NCBI RefSeq assembly: GCF_003711225.1
Contig: NZ_CP031030.1
Coordinates: 6,375,501 to 6,439,500 of the forward strand
DNA length: 64,000 nucleotides
Origin: Runella sp. SP2
GTDB lineage: Bacteria > Bacteroidota > Bacteroidia > Cytophagales > Spirosomataceae
Reading direction: 5' to 3'
The translations under genes were made by a program, and so were the position numbers. The notes under the pieces are model-generated. The model ran no database searches and was not told where the DNA came from. It saw only the letters and a list, made by a program, of their open reading frames with translations. Each line of letters starts with the position of its first letter. The stretch's first letter is position 1. Below are positions 24,932 through 34,113 of this stretch, one piece after another.

Positions 24932-26143
24932 CTACAGGTCTATTCGCATTCTATCACCAAACTTAATGTGTAATTGTTGGGCGGTAAGTGCCCAATTTTG
25001 CAAAGGAGACGTCCATTTTCGGCTTATATTTTCAACGGCCAAGTAAATCAATTTAAGTAGAGCCATGTCAGTTGGGAAAGCGCCTTTGGTCTTGGTAATT
25101 TTACGGACTTGCCTGTGAAATCCTTCTACTGCATTGGTGGTATAGATGAGCTTTCTAATATGCTCATCATAAGCAAAATAGGTGGATAATTTATGCCAGT
25201 TCTTCTGCCATGATTTAAGCACGACTGGATATTTTACCCCCCATTTATCTTCAAGTTTTTTCAATTCCAATTCAGCTTTGTCTTTGGTAGGAGCCTGATA
25301 GACTGTTTTTAAGTCCTGCATAAAGGCCTTTTGGTCTTTGGAGGCCACATATTTAAGCGAGTTGCGTATCTGGTGAATGATGCAAGTCTGAACCTCAGCT
25401 TGAGGGAAACAAGCCAATATTGCCTCCGAGAAGCCAGCGAGGTTATCCGTACAGGCTATCAAAATATCTTTTACCCCTCTGGATTTTAAATCTGTAAGCA
25501 CCGATAACCAAAAATTGGCACCTTCGCTTTCGGAGACATACATACCAATCAAATCTTTGTAGCCATGTCGATTAACTCCCAATACATTATAAACAGCACG
25601 AGTAACAACTCGACCACCTTCCCTTACCTTGTAGTGCATGGCGTCTAACCAAACAATGGTATAGAGACTTTCCAAAGGCCTACTCTGCCACTCTTTGACC
25701 TGCGGAATTACACGTTCGGTAATCTCGGAAAGGGTAGAATGAGATATTTCCACATCATACATTTGTTGGATATGATCGGATATATCTCGCAAACTCATCC
25801 CCTTACTATAGAGTCCGATGATTTGAGGGGCAAGGTTATCAGCTAAAACTGTTTCGCGTTTCTTGACGATTTGAGGAGTAAATGTGCTCTTTCGATCTTG
25901 GGGAGTACTCAAAATAATCTCACCAGAGGTGGTTTTGAGACGCTTGCTGCCTTTGCCATTGCGCTTGTTGCCTGATTCTCGCTCCTGTTCATCAAGATGA
26001 GCATTCATTTCCGACTCTAGCGCACTTTCTAAAAATTGTTGAAGTAAGGGAGCGAAAACCCCATTCTTGCCAGTTAATGATTGTCCCTTCATTAACTGCT
26101 CCAGCGCTTTGTCGCGCATCTGTTCAAATTCTGTCTTTTCCAT
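24932..26143 (-). CDS. IS256-family transposase
   Basis: A 403-residue transposase of the MULE/IS256 (transposase_mut) type. The N-terminal region includes SALESEMNAHLDEQERESGN, followed by the zinc/basic segment RNGKGSKRLKT. Catalytic-core motifs are IVWLDAMHYKV (first D), IACTDNLAGF (second D) and TTNAVEGFHRQVRK (E), all intact. CIIHQIRNSLKYV is the conserved family helix. Length is normal, so the element is probably still able to move. It is transcribed leftwards, antisense to the crRNA direction. Confidence 0.96.
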   Translation of the reverse strand: MEKTEFEQMRDKALEQLMKGQSLTGKNGVFAPLLQQFLESALESEMNAHLDEQERESGNKRNGKGSKRLKTTSGEIILSTPQDRKSTFTPQIVKKRETVLADNLAPQIIGLYSKGMSLRDISDHIQQMYDVEISHSTLSEITERVIPQVKEWQSRPLESLYTIVWLDAMHYKVREGGRVVTRAVYNVLGVNRHGYKDLIGMYVSESEGANFWLSVLTDLKSRGVKDILIACTDNLAGFSEAILACFPQAEVQTCIIHQIRNSLKYVASKDQKAFMQDLKTVYQAPTKDKAELELKKLEDKWGVKYPVVLKSWQKNWHKLSTYFAYDEHIRKLIYTTNAVEGFHRQVRKITKTKGAFPTDMALLKLIYLAVENISRKWTSPLQNWALTAQQLHIKFGDRMRIDL

Positions 26144-26192
26144 TGTTCTGTCTTAAAGTTAAAACTTTTAGACAGAGTTCAGTTTACAGTCT

Positions 26193-26919
26193 CATGTGCG
26201 CATCTTGTTGTGGTGTTGCAGGTTTTGTGAATTCTTGTTTAACTTGTTTATCTCGAAAATATTTTTGGACTTCAGTGGCTACAAACTGGCTGCCATTATC
26301 ACTCCTTACGCAGACTCCTGTAGGTAATTCGTAACTTTCAAAGAGGCTATCAAATAATGAAATGACATCCTCTTTCCTGATGGTAAAAGCACAATATTGG
26401 CCTAAATTCCACCTTGAATTTACATCTAACACCGTCAATACCTGCATACTTCTCTTTTTCCCTGATACCCAGACATACTTTATATCGAACTCCCAGTAAT
26501 CGAATGGGATTTGAGTCTGTGGAATCAAATTTTTTACCCAATTACGCTTCCCCATTTTAGAACTAATAGCGTACCTGCTTTGAAGTAAACCACTCTCTTT
26601 CATTAGTTTATAAACAGAATGCTTACTTACTCTAAAACCTAATTCATCTCTCAGGTAGATATAGGCTTTGTAATAACCATAATCAACAAAGGGTTTTTCA
26701 AACAGTTCTTTCAACGTTTCAATCACATGATATGCCTCTATTTTACCACCTTCTTCATTGAGAAATTCGGCATATGGTTTGCGCCCAGATTTGCCTAAAG
26801 TAGCTTTGTAATAATAACTGCTTCTGGCGATAAAACAGGATTTTAGAACGGTTTTAATACTACCTCCTGAAAGAATAAATTCATTGGCTACTTCCAAGCG
26901 AATTTGCTTACTTAAAGGC
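26193..26919 (-). pseudogene. IS3 transposase OrfB, N-terminal fragment
   Basis: Encodes the HTH_21 and integrase core of an IS3 OrfB: KPLSKQIRLEVANEFILSGG, then FVDYGYYKAYIYLRDELG, FDYWEFDIKYVWVS (first catalytic D) and VCVRSDNGSQF (second D). It stops at TPQQDAH, where the IS256-family element enters, so the catalytic E is on the other fragment. It has no good start of its own and is entered from OrfA by a -1 shift. Confidence 0.9.
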
Positions 26920-27208
26920 TTTTTTTTAACAAAGCATCCTTGATTCTAAGTGATAATTCTTTCTCAGCGATGATCTCTTTATAAGCTTGAATCTCCCGCT
27001 GAAAGCGAAGAATTTCTTTGTCCTTATTAGAGTTACTAACACCCGATGGGTTTGAAAAACCTCCTTTTTCGTAGTGGGAGACCCAGTTATAAATGTTCGC
27101 ACTGGAGACGTTAAACTCCTTAGAAGCCTTAGCAGCTCCGTGTTCTTTGTAGTACTTCACTATGGTCAGTTTTTCCTCCTGACTCCATGATTTTTGATGT
27201 TTTCCCAT
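26912..27208 (-). CDS. IS3-family transposase OrfA (helix-turn-helix)
   Basis: A 98-residue protein with an HTH domain (EEKLTIVKYYKEHGAAKASKEFNVSSANIYNWVSHY) followed by a leucine-zipper-like coiled coil (KEILRFQREIQAYKEIIAEKEL). It is the DNA-binding half of an IS3 transposase, normally fused to OrfB by programmed frameshifting. The gene itself is intact, but its partner is split. It lies 61 bp from the right end of the element. Confidence 0.93.
   Translation of the reverse strand: MGKHQKSWSQEEKLTIVKYYKEHGAAKASKEFNVSSANIYNWVSHYEKGGFSNPSGVSNSNKDKEILRFQREIQAYKEIIAEKELSLRIKDALLKKSL
26920..26927 (-). other. Programmed -1 frameshift site (A8 run)
   Basis: On the minus strand an uninterrupted A8 run followed by GC lies just before the OrfA stop. 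Slipping back one base here reads ...KKKPLSKQIRLEVANEF, joining OrfA to OrfB in the usual IS3 manner. The A AAA AAG heptamer is the classic slippery signal of this family. Confidence 0.8.
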
Positions 27209-27272
27209 TGAATCACAAATTTAAAAGTTGTACCCTAATTTGTGTCCAACTTTTTAGCGGGCTAGATTCTAA

Positions 27273-28155
27273 GTTGTGGTTTGCTTTCAAATTGAACATT
27301 GACGATATTTAACACAACGCTTGAGCAAGAACTTATGCGCCCAAACAGTTGTGGTTTGCTTTCAAATTGAACATTGACGATATTTAACACAACCGGGGGG
27401 GCGGTTTCGGAGGCGTCGGAAGTAGTTGTGGTTTGCTTTCAAATTGAACATTGACGATATTTAACACAACCTCTTCTGCTTAGCTATGCAGTACGAATCG
27501 GTTGTGGTTTGCTTTCAAATTGAACATTGACGATATTTAACACAACCGACGAACTAACTCCAAAAAAACTAAGAGAGTTGTGGTTTGCTTTCAAATTGAA
27601 CATTGACGATATTTAACACAACTTGTGCAGACAACGAACATAGTCATTGTGCGTTGTGGTTTGCTTTCAAATTGAACATTGACGATATTTAACACAACTG
27701 CCGCCGCTAAGCAAAGGATACATTTCTGGTTGTGGTTTGCTTTCAAATTGAACATTGACGATATTTAACACAACAATTGGGTACACTATCGAAGACCCTG
27801 AAAGGTTGTGGTTTGCTTTCAAATTGAACATTGACGATATTTAACACAACTTACTCAGCAGTCAGGAAAAACGTCAGCTTGTTGTGGTTTGCTTTCAAAT
27901 TGAACATTGACGATATTTAACACAACCCAAGAGAGATTTTAGAGAAAGCCATGGCCGGTTGTGGTTTGCTTTCAAATTGAACATTGACGATATTTAACAC
28001 AACCTTCGAGTAAAAGATTAACCGCTACGCTCGGTTGTGGTTTGCTTTCAAATTGAACATTGACGATATTTAACACAACCGCTGGTGTCGGAGTACAATA
28101 AGCTCACGGGTTGTGGTTTGCTTTCAAATTGAACATTGACGATATTTAACACAAC
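27273..28155 (+). CRISPR. Type II-C CRISPR array, right part (12 repeats, 11 spacers)
   Basis: Twelve copies of the same 46-bp repeat start at 27273, 27348, 27425, 27501, 27577, 27653, 27729, 27805, 27881, 27958, 28034 and 28110. They appear identical to each other and to the full repeats on the left. Spacers are 29-31 bp and all different. The last repeat ends at 28155 without visible decay. With the left part this was one array of 22 repeats and 21 spacers before the IS3-family insertion. Confidence 0.99.
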
Positions 28156-28288
28156 AGAACGTTATTTATCGTTCAGTAAATCAACAAGTTGCCAAGTTTT
28201 GACAAATTAAAAAAGAGTAAGTTGTTTAGACGTTATTTTCAAGAATAAAAGAGTGGTACGCATAAATCTGAAATACATTTTTTCAAAT
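28156..28288 (+). promoter_or_regulatory. Candidate CRISPR leader
   Basis: A 133-bp A/T-rich stretch with no ORF follows the intact terminal repeat. In type II-C systems transcription can run from promoters within repeats toward the leader, and the decayed repeat is at the opposite end, which matches here (truncated repeat beside rnhB). The leader assignment is therefore an inference from which end is degenerate. Confidence 0.4.
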
Positions 28289-28407
28289 TTTTACCCGCAG
28301 ATTTCGCAGATTGATAGCCGCAGATAAACGCTGACGAATAGCTTCATAAAATACCTTTTCAGCGAAAATCTGCGTTTATACTATTCAGCGGTCTTCTGCG
28401 GGTAAAA
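28289..28407. repeat. Intergenic imperfect inverted repeat (CCGCAGA type)
   Basis: TTTTACCCGCAGA (28289-28301) and TCTGCGGGTAAAA (28395-28407) are perfect 13-bp arms. Inner matches include CGCAGATT/AATCTGCG and AACGCTGA/TCAGCG. It lies directly after the cas9 stop codon (28413) and may serve as its terminator. Same architecture as the elements at 6461, 7307, 15923 and 17015. Confidence 0.75.
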
Positions 28408-28412
28408 TAAAT

Positions 28413-31400
28413 TTAAACAGTTACTTCACCAAGTTGGCTTACCTTCACTTTAACAGCCTTTAGCTGAATGTGTGACATCATTAGAAAAGGCATAGATTCA
28501 CTAAGCGAGAACTCCTTGCTTTCATAACTTGCATTATAACGCGAATGGTTATGTTTGGCAAAAGAGACATAGCCAAAAAGATAGATTTTGCTTTTTATTC
28601 CTTCACTCAGTCCTGTTGCTTGATACAGTCGTTTGGATAAATCCTCGGGGTCATTCCACTGAATTTCGTCGGGGGTATTTTCATAGAAAACCACGAAATC
28701 GCCTTTTTTTAGATTTGGACAGAGCGGATTAAGCGGAAGTGTCTCTCCTTTTTCGTTGGTAAGTTCGTCGGCAAAAAGAGGTTCACCTTGTTGGCGTTTG
28801 CGCACCGCTTCAACAGTAGAAAGGAGTTTAAAATCACATATACGCTTCGTTTCGCCTTTTTTGTTGGTGCTTAGAAGCTGGTAAAAAGCCATGATATAGT
28901 TTTCATTTTTTTCAGCATACCGATTAGAAGCAACAATGACCCCGTCGGCATCTTTGGCAGGAATCGCCACAAAACTGCGTACATTCTTACTGATGGTTCT
29001 AACTTTTTTAATGACGGGAAGCGTATTTCCTTTTTTACTGCTGGGGTTCGTCGAACGATTCGGATAGTCGTTCAGGCTGTACATATAGACAGGGTTTCGT
29101 CGCATTTCCTCTTCCGAAAAGGCTTTGTCTCCCCTATCGCCATATTGTGCAAGCCTTTGTTTTAAAATTTCTCGGATTTGGACGTCCACAATTTTTTCTA
29201 AGTCTTTTGAACTTTTGATTAATTCAGGAGTGAGTGCTTTTCGCGTCACAAATACCTCATGTTTGTCAAAGGCATTAGGGTGGGGTTTCTGAATTTTACC
29301 AAAAAACGTTTCTTTAAACAAAGCCCCTCGCACACTTTGAACGGCTTGCGTATGCTTTCCTCCTTTCTTTTTACTATGATTTTGCTGGGCAACCAATAAG
29401 CGTTGATTCACCTGAGACGCAACCAAAATTTGTTTGAGTGCTTCTCTAATGGATGATTTTTGAATAGGCAAACGAGGTAAGCGATATTCCAATTCTTTGC
29501 TAAAAAGCAAGCCATCGTGGTCGGCATTTGCAATCTTCAATTCTTCCCTCACTCTGTGAAATGTGCTGATTTGCTGAACGATAGCGGGCGTACAAAAGCC
29601 AATCACCAAGGCGTCAAGGGCATGATGACGGTGGTCGGAGCGGTTTTTACCCTTGCCAAACTGAGCTTGCCACTGTTTGAAGTTCTCTATTTCAATTTTG
29701 TTGTTTTCGTCGGCTCGATTCGCAAAGTGACGCCACATTTCTATACCCGTCGCTTCTTCATACATTACTTCTTCAAGCAAACTACCGATTCGCCAAATAC
29801 GCCTCAGTTCGGAGGTGGCAGCCCCCGTCGTAAATTGCACATCACGACTTACTTCTTGAAGTTTTGAGCGAATTTGCCGAGCAATGTACGACGTATTGGT
29901 AAGCTGGTCTGGGCGAAAACTCGGCGGTACTTCTTCTTGCAAGAAACGTTTCTGTTTTTCGGGACTTTTTGAAAATACTTTTTTGATGTGCTCTTTAAAA
30001 GCGATAAGAGTCCCTTCCCCTTTGTCTCTCATAAACTCAAAAGCAGTACTGTTGCTTTTCTGTTTATTTGCTTCCGTAAAGCAAAGGGTTTTATTAACGA
30101 ATGAATTATCCATACTACGGCTGTATGGAATGATATGTTCTATCTCGATTTCTGGGCTCATCAAATCAGCTAGTGGAATCGTTTTAAAAGTATAAGGGCA
30201 TTTCATGCCTTGTTCCAACCATAAACGATACTTTTCAAAGTGAAGGTCAAAGCCTTTTGAATCAAGAATAAACTTCTGAAAATCTTTCAAATTTTCCTGA
30301 TTTTCCCCTAGTTCAAGCCAAAGTTCAAATTTATTGATGACGGCACTGTTGGGATATACGATACCAAACTTTCCGTACTTGGTAAGAAAAGCTGCGTACT
30401 CTTTACGACGCTTTTCTGTGTCCAAATTTTGGTTTCTAATTTTTTGACGTTCTTGTTTTGGTTTTTTCAACTCGCGGGTAGATTCCACTCGAATCGTAAG
30501 TTGTTCGGGATTGATACTGTATTTTTTAATGAGTTGATTCACTAGGCGAATCACTCTCATGGTTGCTTTTTCAACTACTGGGTTTCTCAGCTCATTGTTT
30601 TTGAGCTCGCTGATTCTAGGTTTAAGGGGGCGGTTCGCGGCGTTTTGCTCTACTTCGTAACCTGCTTTTTTCAGCGCATCGCGCTCATGTACTCCCTTAC
30701 GTAGTTCAGGCAGTAGCTTTTGAAGCACCGTAGTAGAGTAGCTTCCGTACCCCTCCTCCAAGTGAATTTCTGTTATAGCGTTGATAATATCAGGGCTAAA
30801 CTCCCATTTTTGGGCGAGCTTTTCGCGAAGCCAAGCCTCATCTTGGTGCATATAAATGATATGCCAAAGCTTTTCAAGTTGGCCTTGTTGTTCAATCTCT
30901 TGAAAAAGCCCTTCTCCCAATACCTGACGTAAAGAAGCACGGGTCTTATTACCCATCAAGTCTTTACCAAGCTCATCTGTGTTAAATTTTACATTTTTAG
31001 GTAGTTTCAATAGCTTTTTAGCATCGCCAAAACTCAGACTTTTGCGATTTTGAAGTTCTTCAAATAGCATTCCTCGTTGTTCGTCGTCGAGAGACACATT
31101 AAACATCTCTGGATTTTTTTCGTCCGTGATACGAATGTCAAGAAGTTGTTTCAGTAGCCTAAATTCTTGGAATGGTAAAGAGCTCAATGGTGCACAAGGC
31201 TTGGACTTCTCATAGCTACATTTCCCGATGAATTTTTTGGGTGACTTGAGCAGTCGTTGATAAAAAATGCAACGATTTTTAATTTGGTGATAGTTGCTAT
31301 CGGTTAAAATAGCAGGGTAAAATGTACGCTGTTTTTGCCAAATCAGGTCGAACTCGGCTTCAATGAGTGTTCTTTCAAGGTGTCGCCCTTCTCGACGAAT

Positions 31401-32021
31401 ACCGCGTGAATTTACCAGTGAGAACTTTTCTGCACCATCCAGGCCCCTTTCGTCGTAGGGTTCGTCGGGATTATGCCATTCACCACGCTGTTGGAGTTCG
31501 TGGCTTTTTTCAAACATTTTGAAAAAGTAATGCCCAACAGTTTTACAATTATGAGCAGACATTCGGTTTTTGAGCCAGCTAATTTCGCTTTGAATCGCCC
31601 CCTCCTCTTTTTCCTTCTCTGGGTCTTTTCCCACCTCCTTCCTACTACTTTTAAAACCTCGGTACTTGTTGAATAAAAATAAAATCCTACCTAGTTCTTG
31701 TAGCGTAATTTGCTGCTCAACTGCCTCTTTGCGCATCTTGTACAAATCAAATGCAGTAATCTTGTGAGACCAATCGGGTATCATTCCTAATGGCTTTAGA
31801 AGGGTATTGAGTTGCGCTCTACGTAAGTGATAGCGAAAACGATTTCTCCGTGCACTACGATACCCCCGACGCTCGGCACTTCTTGACTTTTCAACACCCT
31901 TTTCTTCTTTATTTCCCATTGGGAAAGTATCTACGCCTAGTTCTAATAGGGTGTTGGTGCTATCTAAGAGGGCAAAACCAATTGAATTTGTACCCGCGTC
32001 AAGAGAAATCGTGTAGTGCAT
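28413..32021 (-). CDS. cas9: Type II-C CRISPR-associated endonuclease Cas9
   Basis: A 1202-residue crRNA/tracrRNA-guided DNA nuclease. The start is the ATG at 32021, giving MHYTISLDAGTNSIG with RuvC-I Asp8; the frame is open to 32075, but that region overlaps the tracrRNA promoter. An arginine-rich bridge helix (SRSAERRGYRSARRNRFRYH) follows. RuvC-II Glu513 is in LTIRVESTRELK, HNH His629 in EIEIEHIIPYSRSMDNSF, and RuvC-III in HHALDALVIG (His800, Asp803). All catalytic residues are present, so the enzyme looks active. The size fits II-C. It is convergent with the array (257 bp apart) and divergent from the tracrRNA. No cas1 or cas2 adjoins it. Confidence 0.97.
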   Translation of the reverse strand: MHYTISLDAGTNSIGFALLDSTNTLLELGVDTFPMGNKEEKGVEKSRSAERRGYRSARRNRFRYHLRRAQLNTLLKPLGMIPDWSHKITAFDLYKMRKEAVEQQITLQELGRILFLFNKYRGFKSSRKEVGKDPEKEKEEGAIQSEISWLKNRMSAHNCKTVGHYFFKMFEKSHELQQRGEWHNPDEPYDERGLDGAEKFSLVNSRGIRREGRHLERTLIEAEFDLIWQKQRTFYPAILTDSNYHQIKNRCIFYQRLLKSPKKFIGKCSYEKSKPCAPLSSLPFQEFRLLKQLLDIRITDEKNPEMFNVSLDDEQRGMLFEELQNRKSLSFGDAKKLLKLPKNVKFNTDELGKDLMGNKTRASLRQVLGEGLFQEIEQQGQLEKLWHIIYMHQDEAWLREKLAQKWEFSPDIINAITEIHLEEGYGSYSTTVLQKLLPELRKGVHERDALKKAGYEVEQNAANRPLKPRISELKNNELRNPVVEKATMRVIRLVNQLIKKYSINPEQLTIRVESTRELKKPKQERQKIRNQNLDTEKRRKEYAAFLTKYGKFGIVYPNSAVINKFELWLELGENQENLKDFQKFILDSKGFDLHFEKYRLWLEQGMKCPYTFKTIPLADLMSPEIEIEHIIPYSRSMDNSFVNKTLCFTEANKQKSNSTAFEFMRDKGEGTLIAFKEHIKKVFSKSPEKQKRFLQEEVPPSFRPDQLTNTSYIARQIRSKLQEVSRDVQFTTGAATSELRRIWRIGSLLEEVMYEEATGIEMWRHFANRADENNKIEIENFKQWQAQFGKGKNRSDHRHHALDALVIGFCTPAIVQQISTFHRVREELKIANADHDGLLFSKELEYRLPRLPIQKSSIREALKQILVASQVNQRLLVAQQNHSKKKGGKHTQAVQSVRGALFKETFFGKIQKPHPNAFDKHEVFVTRKALTPELIKSSKDLEKIVDVQIREILKQRLAQYGDRGDKAFSEEEMRRNPVYMYSLNDYPNRSTNPSSKKGNTLPVIKKVRTISKNVRSFVAIPAKDADGVIVASNRYAEKNENYIMAFYQLLSTNKKGETKRICDFKLLSTVEAVRKRQQGEPLFADELTNEKGETLPLNPLCPNLKKGDFVVFYENTPDEIQWNDPEDLSKRLYQATGLSEGIKSKIYLFGYVSFAKHNHSRYNASYESKEFSLSESMPFLMMSHIQLKAVKVKVSQLGEVTV

Positions 32022-32026
32022 GTTGA

Positions 32027-32057
32027 TTGATAAATTGGCGTTTAAAACATATCTTTG
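32027..32057 (+). promoter_or_regulatory. Predicted tracrRNA promoter
   Basis: TTG (32027-32029) and TATCTTTG (32050-32057) are 20 bp apart, fitting the Bacteroidota -33/-7 pattern with an exact TAnnTTTG. Transcription would start near 32062, just where the anti-repeat begins. Confidence 0.65.
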
Positions 32058-32061
32058 CTTC

Positions 32062-32138
32062 TGAAAGCTTATCACAATAAGGATTATTCCTTAGGCGAGC
32101 TTCGCCTGCCCTTCGGTTCGCCCGTTGGGCTTTTTTTT
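32062..32138 (+). ncRNA. tracrRNA
   Basis: TGAAAGCTTATCACAAT (32062-32078) pairs with the 5' part of the plus-strand CRISPR repeat: GCTTTCA with TGAAAGC, an internal AA/TT mismatch, then TTGTG with CACAA plus G-U pairs. Next come a nexus-like hairpin AAGGA-TTAT-TCCTT (32079-32092), a hairpin AGGCGA-GCT-TCGCCT (32093-32107), and a terminator GCCC-GTT-GGGC with eight T (32120-32138). This order is that of tracrRNAs. It is encoded on the strand opposite cas9, starting 41 bp upstream of its start codon. Confidence 0.85.
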
Positions 32139-32243
32139 AGTAAGACAATGATACTAAAAATCTAATTTCTGTAAAATTTCAAGAGAAGCCTACAAAATTC
32201 TAATTTTCTCAAGCTTGGGTGTGTCTATGTGGTTCGGAAGCAG

Positions 32244-32251
32244 TACCTTTG
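32244..32251 (+). promoter_or_regulatory. Possible -7 box for glyA
   Basis: TACCTTTG matches TAnnTTTG exactly and lies 53 bp before the glyA start codon. No convincing TTTG -33 box was found at the usual distance, so this rests on one element. Confidence 0.45.
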
Positions 32252-32303
32252 CCGAAAATTTCTTCCAAATCGTATTTTGTATCATCCCAAAATCGTACAT
32301 ACA

Positions 32304-33590
32304 ATGGTTTCTACCACGATTGCCCGCGATACCCAAATTTTTGATTTAATCGCCCAAGAACACCACCGCCAAGAGTCTGGAATTGAGCTAATTGCTTCTG
32401 AAAACTTTACTTCGCCGCAAGTAATGGAAGCGCAAGGAAGCGTATTGACCAACAAATACGCCGAGGGCCTTCCAGGCAAACGCTACTACGGTGGGTGCGA
32501 AGTGGTGGACCAAATCGAACAAATTGCGATTGACCGCCTCAAGGAGCTGTTTGGTGCTACGTGGGCAAACGTGCAGCCGCACTCGGGAGCACAGGCAAAC
32601 ACGGCCGTTTTCTTGGCATGTTTGCAGCCTGGCGACAAAATTTTAGGTTTTAACTTAGCACACGGTGGCCACTTAACACACGGCTCGCCTGTGAATATTT
32701 CGGGTAAATACTTCCAGCCGTTTTTCTACGGTGTAGAACAAGAATCTGGTCTTATTGATTGGGACAAAGTAGAAGCTACCGCTTTGAAAGAGCGCCCAAA
32801 AATGATTATTTGCGGGGCATCTGCTTATAGCCGCGACTGGGACTATATCCGTTTGCGTGCCATCGCTGACCAAATCGGCGCGTTGTTGTTGGCCGACATC
32901 TCGCACCCAGCGGGCTTGATTGCCAAAGGATTATTGAACGATCCACTGGAGCATTGCCACATCGTCACGACTACGACACACAAGACGCTTCGTGGGCCTC
33001 GCGGTGGGGTAATTATGATGCGCAACGATTTTGAAAACCCATTTGGCTTGAAAACACCGAAAGGCGACATTCGTATGATGTCTTCGTTGTTGGATTCTGG
33101 CGTTTTCCCTGGTACACAAGGCGGGCCACTTGAGCACGTGATTGCAGCCAAGGCCGTCGCGTTCGGCGAAGCACTTAGTGATGACTACACAGAATACGCT
33201 CACCAAGTTCGCAAAAATGCCCAAGCAATGGCAAAAGCGTTTGTCGATAAAGGCTATAAGATTATCTCAAACGGCACCGACAACCACTTGATGCTCATCG
33301 ACTTGAGCAGCAAAGGTTTGACAGGTAAATTGGCCGAAAATACGCTTATCAAAGCCGACATTACCGTAAACAAAAACATGGTTCCATTTGATACCAAGTC
33401 GCCAATGGTAACGTCGGGGATGCGTGTAGGTACGCCTGCCATGACAACCCGTGGTTTGAAAGAAGCGGATATGGAGCGTATCGTAGATTTGATGGATGCG
33501 GTATTAATGAACGCTGAAAACGAAGCAAAAATCGAAGCCGTAAAACAAGAAGTAAACAACTGGATGGCAGAAGTGCCTCTTTATAAGTAG
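32304..33590 (+). CDS. glyA: Serine hydroxymethyltransferase
   Basis: A 428-residue PLP enzyme that interconverts serine and glycine with tetrahydrofolate, feeding one-carbon metabolism. Landmarks are [55 protein letters not shown], and the PLP-lysine loop [15 protein letters not shown]. The start at 32304 (MVSTTIARD) fits the family length; an upstream ATG at 32229 would add 25 unrelated residues and overlap a TACCTTTG -7 box (32244-32251). A terminator follows at 33643. It borders the CRISPR locus but has no known link with it. Confidence 0.97.
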   Translation: MVSTTIARDTQIFDLIAQEHHRQESGIELIASENFTSPQVMEAQGSVLTNKYAEGLPGKRYYGGCEVVDQIEQIAIDRLKELFGATWANVQPHSGAQANTAVFLACLQPGDKILGFNLAHGGHLTHGSPVNISGKYFQPFFYGVEQESGLIDWDKVEATALKERPKMIICGASAYSRDWDYIRLRAIADQIGALLLADISHPAGLIAKGLLNDPLEHCHIVTTTTHKTLRGPRGGVIMMRNDFENPFGLKTPKGDIRMMSSLLDSGVFPGTQGGPLEHVIAAKAVAFGEALSDDYTEYAHQVRKNAQAMAKAFVDKGYKIISNGTDNHLMLIDLSSKGLTGKLAENTLIKADITVNKNMVPFDTKSPMVTSGMRVGTPAMTTRGLKEADMERIVDLMDAVLMNAENEAKIEAVKQEVNNWMAEVPLYK

Positions 33591-33642
33591 GCTTTCCTTT
33601 TTAGGCTTAACCTTTTGATATACAGTTTTTTATAAATAAATT

Positions 33643-33686
33643 AAACCCGAAAGAGAGTCAAAATTGGCCACTTTCGGGTTTTTTGT
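33643..33686 (+). terminator. Rho-independent terminator of glyA
   Basis: AAACCCGAAAG (33643-33653) pairs with CTTTCGGGTTT (33671-33681), followed by a T-run. It lies 52 bp after the glyA stop codon. Confidence 0.85.
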
Positions 33687-33837
33687 ATGTTTTGTTTTTG
33701 CGACAAAACTGAAGTACAAATGCAAGATACACTTTTCGACCTTAATGCTGTAAATGCCTCTAAATCGGACTGATTTAGGGTCTATTTATTTAAACTATTG
33801 ATTGGACGTCTTTAGTTGAACTACTTCCTAAAAAACG

Positions 33838-34053
33838 ATGGTTAAAGCTCCCTCATGGCTTCCTAAACGGGGCTATTTTGGCTTAGTGCTCCTTAAACAT
33901 TATCTAAAACTAAGCGATGAAAAATTGTTAGAAAGATTTAACACCGAGCGGGTCGCTGCCCAGAACCCAGTCCATCTCCATTTATTCCTTCAATCCCATT
34001 TTACGAAATGCCCCATTACCGTTTATAAATTCCCTCGGCCGTTAGTCCGATAA
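33838..34053 (+). pseudogene. N-terminal remnant of an IS transposase
   Basis: The first 40 residues (APSWLPKRGYFGLVLLKHYL then KLSDEKLLERFNTE) match the start of DUF772-type transposases (IS5/IS1182-like), which normally exceed 300 residues. After about residue 38 the frame no longer resembles the family and ends at 34053. The catalytic core is missing. The rest of the 33687-34113 gap is noncoding; I saw no inverted repeats that would mark the ends. Confidence 0.6.
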
Positions 34054-34113
34054 TGGGTGATTTTTTGGTATTATTGAGATAGTATTGTAATATCATTTTA
34101 ATATCAAAAAACG

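Larger units (their letters stand above)
24748..26192 (-). mobile_element. IS256-family insertion sequence (complete)
   Basis: A 1445-bp element flanked by an 8-bp target duplication ATGTGCGC (24740-24747 and 26193-26200). Terminal inverted repeats share TGTAA and ACTCTGTCTA: left end reading inward GGGAGTGTAATATAAACTCT, right end reading inward GAGACTGTAAACTGAACTCT. It encodes one intact transposase (24932-26143). The 8-bp duplication and the single DDE ORF are as expected for the family. It sits inside OrfB of the surrounding IS3 element. Confidence 0.93.
24473..27269 (-). mobile_element. IS3-family element inserted in the CRISPR array, itself interrupted
   Basis: Ends are imperfect inverted repeats: CTAACCGCTAATTATTGGAC (from 24477) on the left, and on the right GTCCAACTTTTTAGCGGGCTAG read inward (27244-27265), both containing TTGGACAC. 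TAAG at 24469-24472 is repeated at 27270-27273, a 4-bp target duplication whose last G is the first base of the next repeat. The insertion therefore fell exactly at the spacer/repeat junction. The element carries OrfA (26912-27208) and an OrfB split by an IS256-family insertion. Removing that insertion leaves about 1.35 kb, normal for the family. Confidence 0.88.

Noticed and set aside
28156-28412. cas1, cas2 or csn2 between the array and cas9
   Set aside because: Only 257 bp without a credible reading frame; it contains a hairpin element.
28156-28412. tracrRNA in the gap between array and cas9
   Set aside because: No anti-repeat was found there; a clear one is at 32062-32078 instead.
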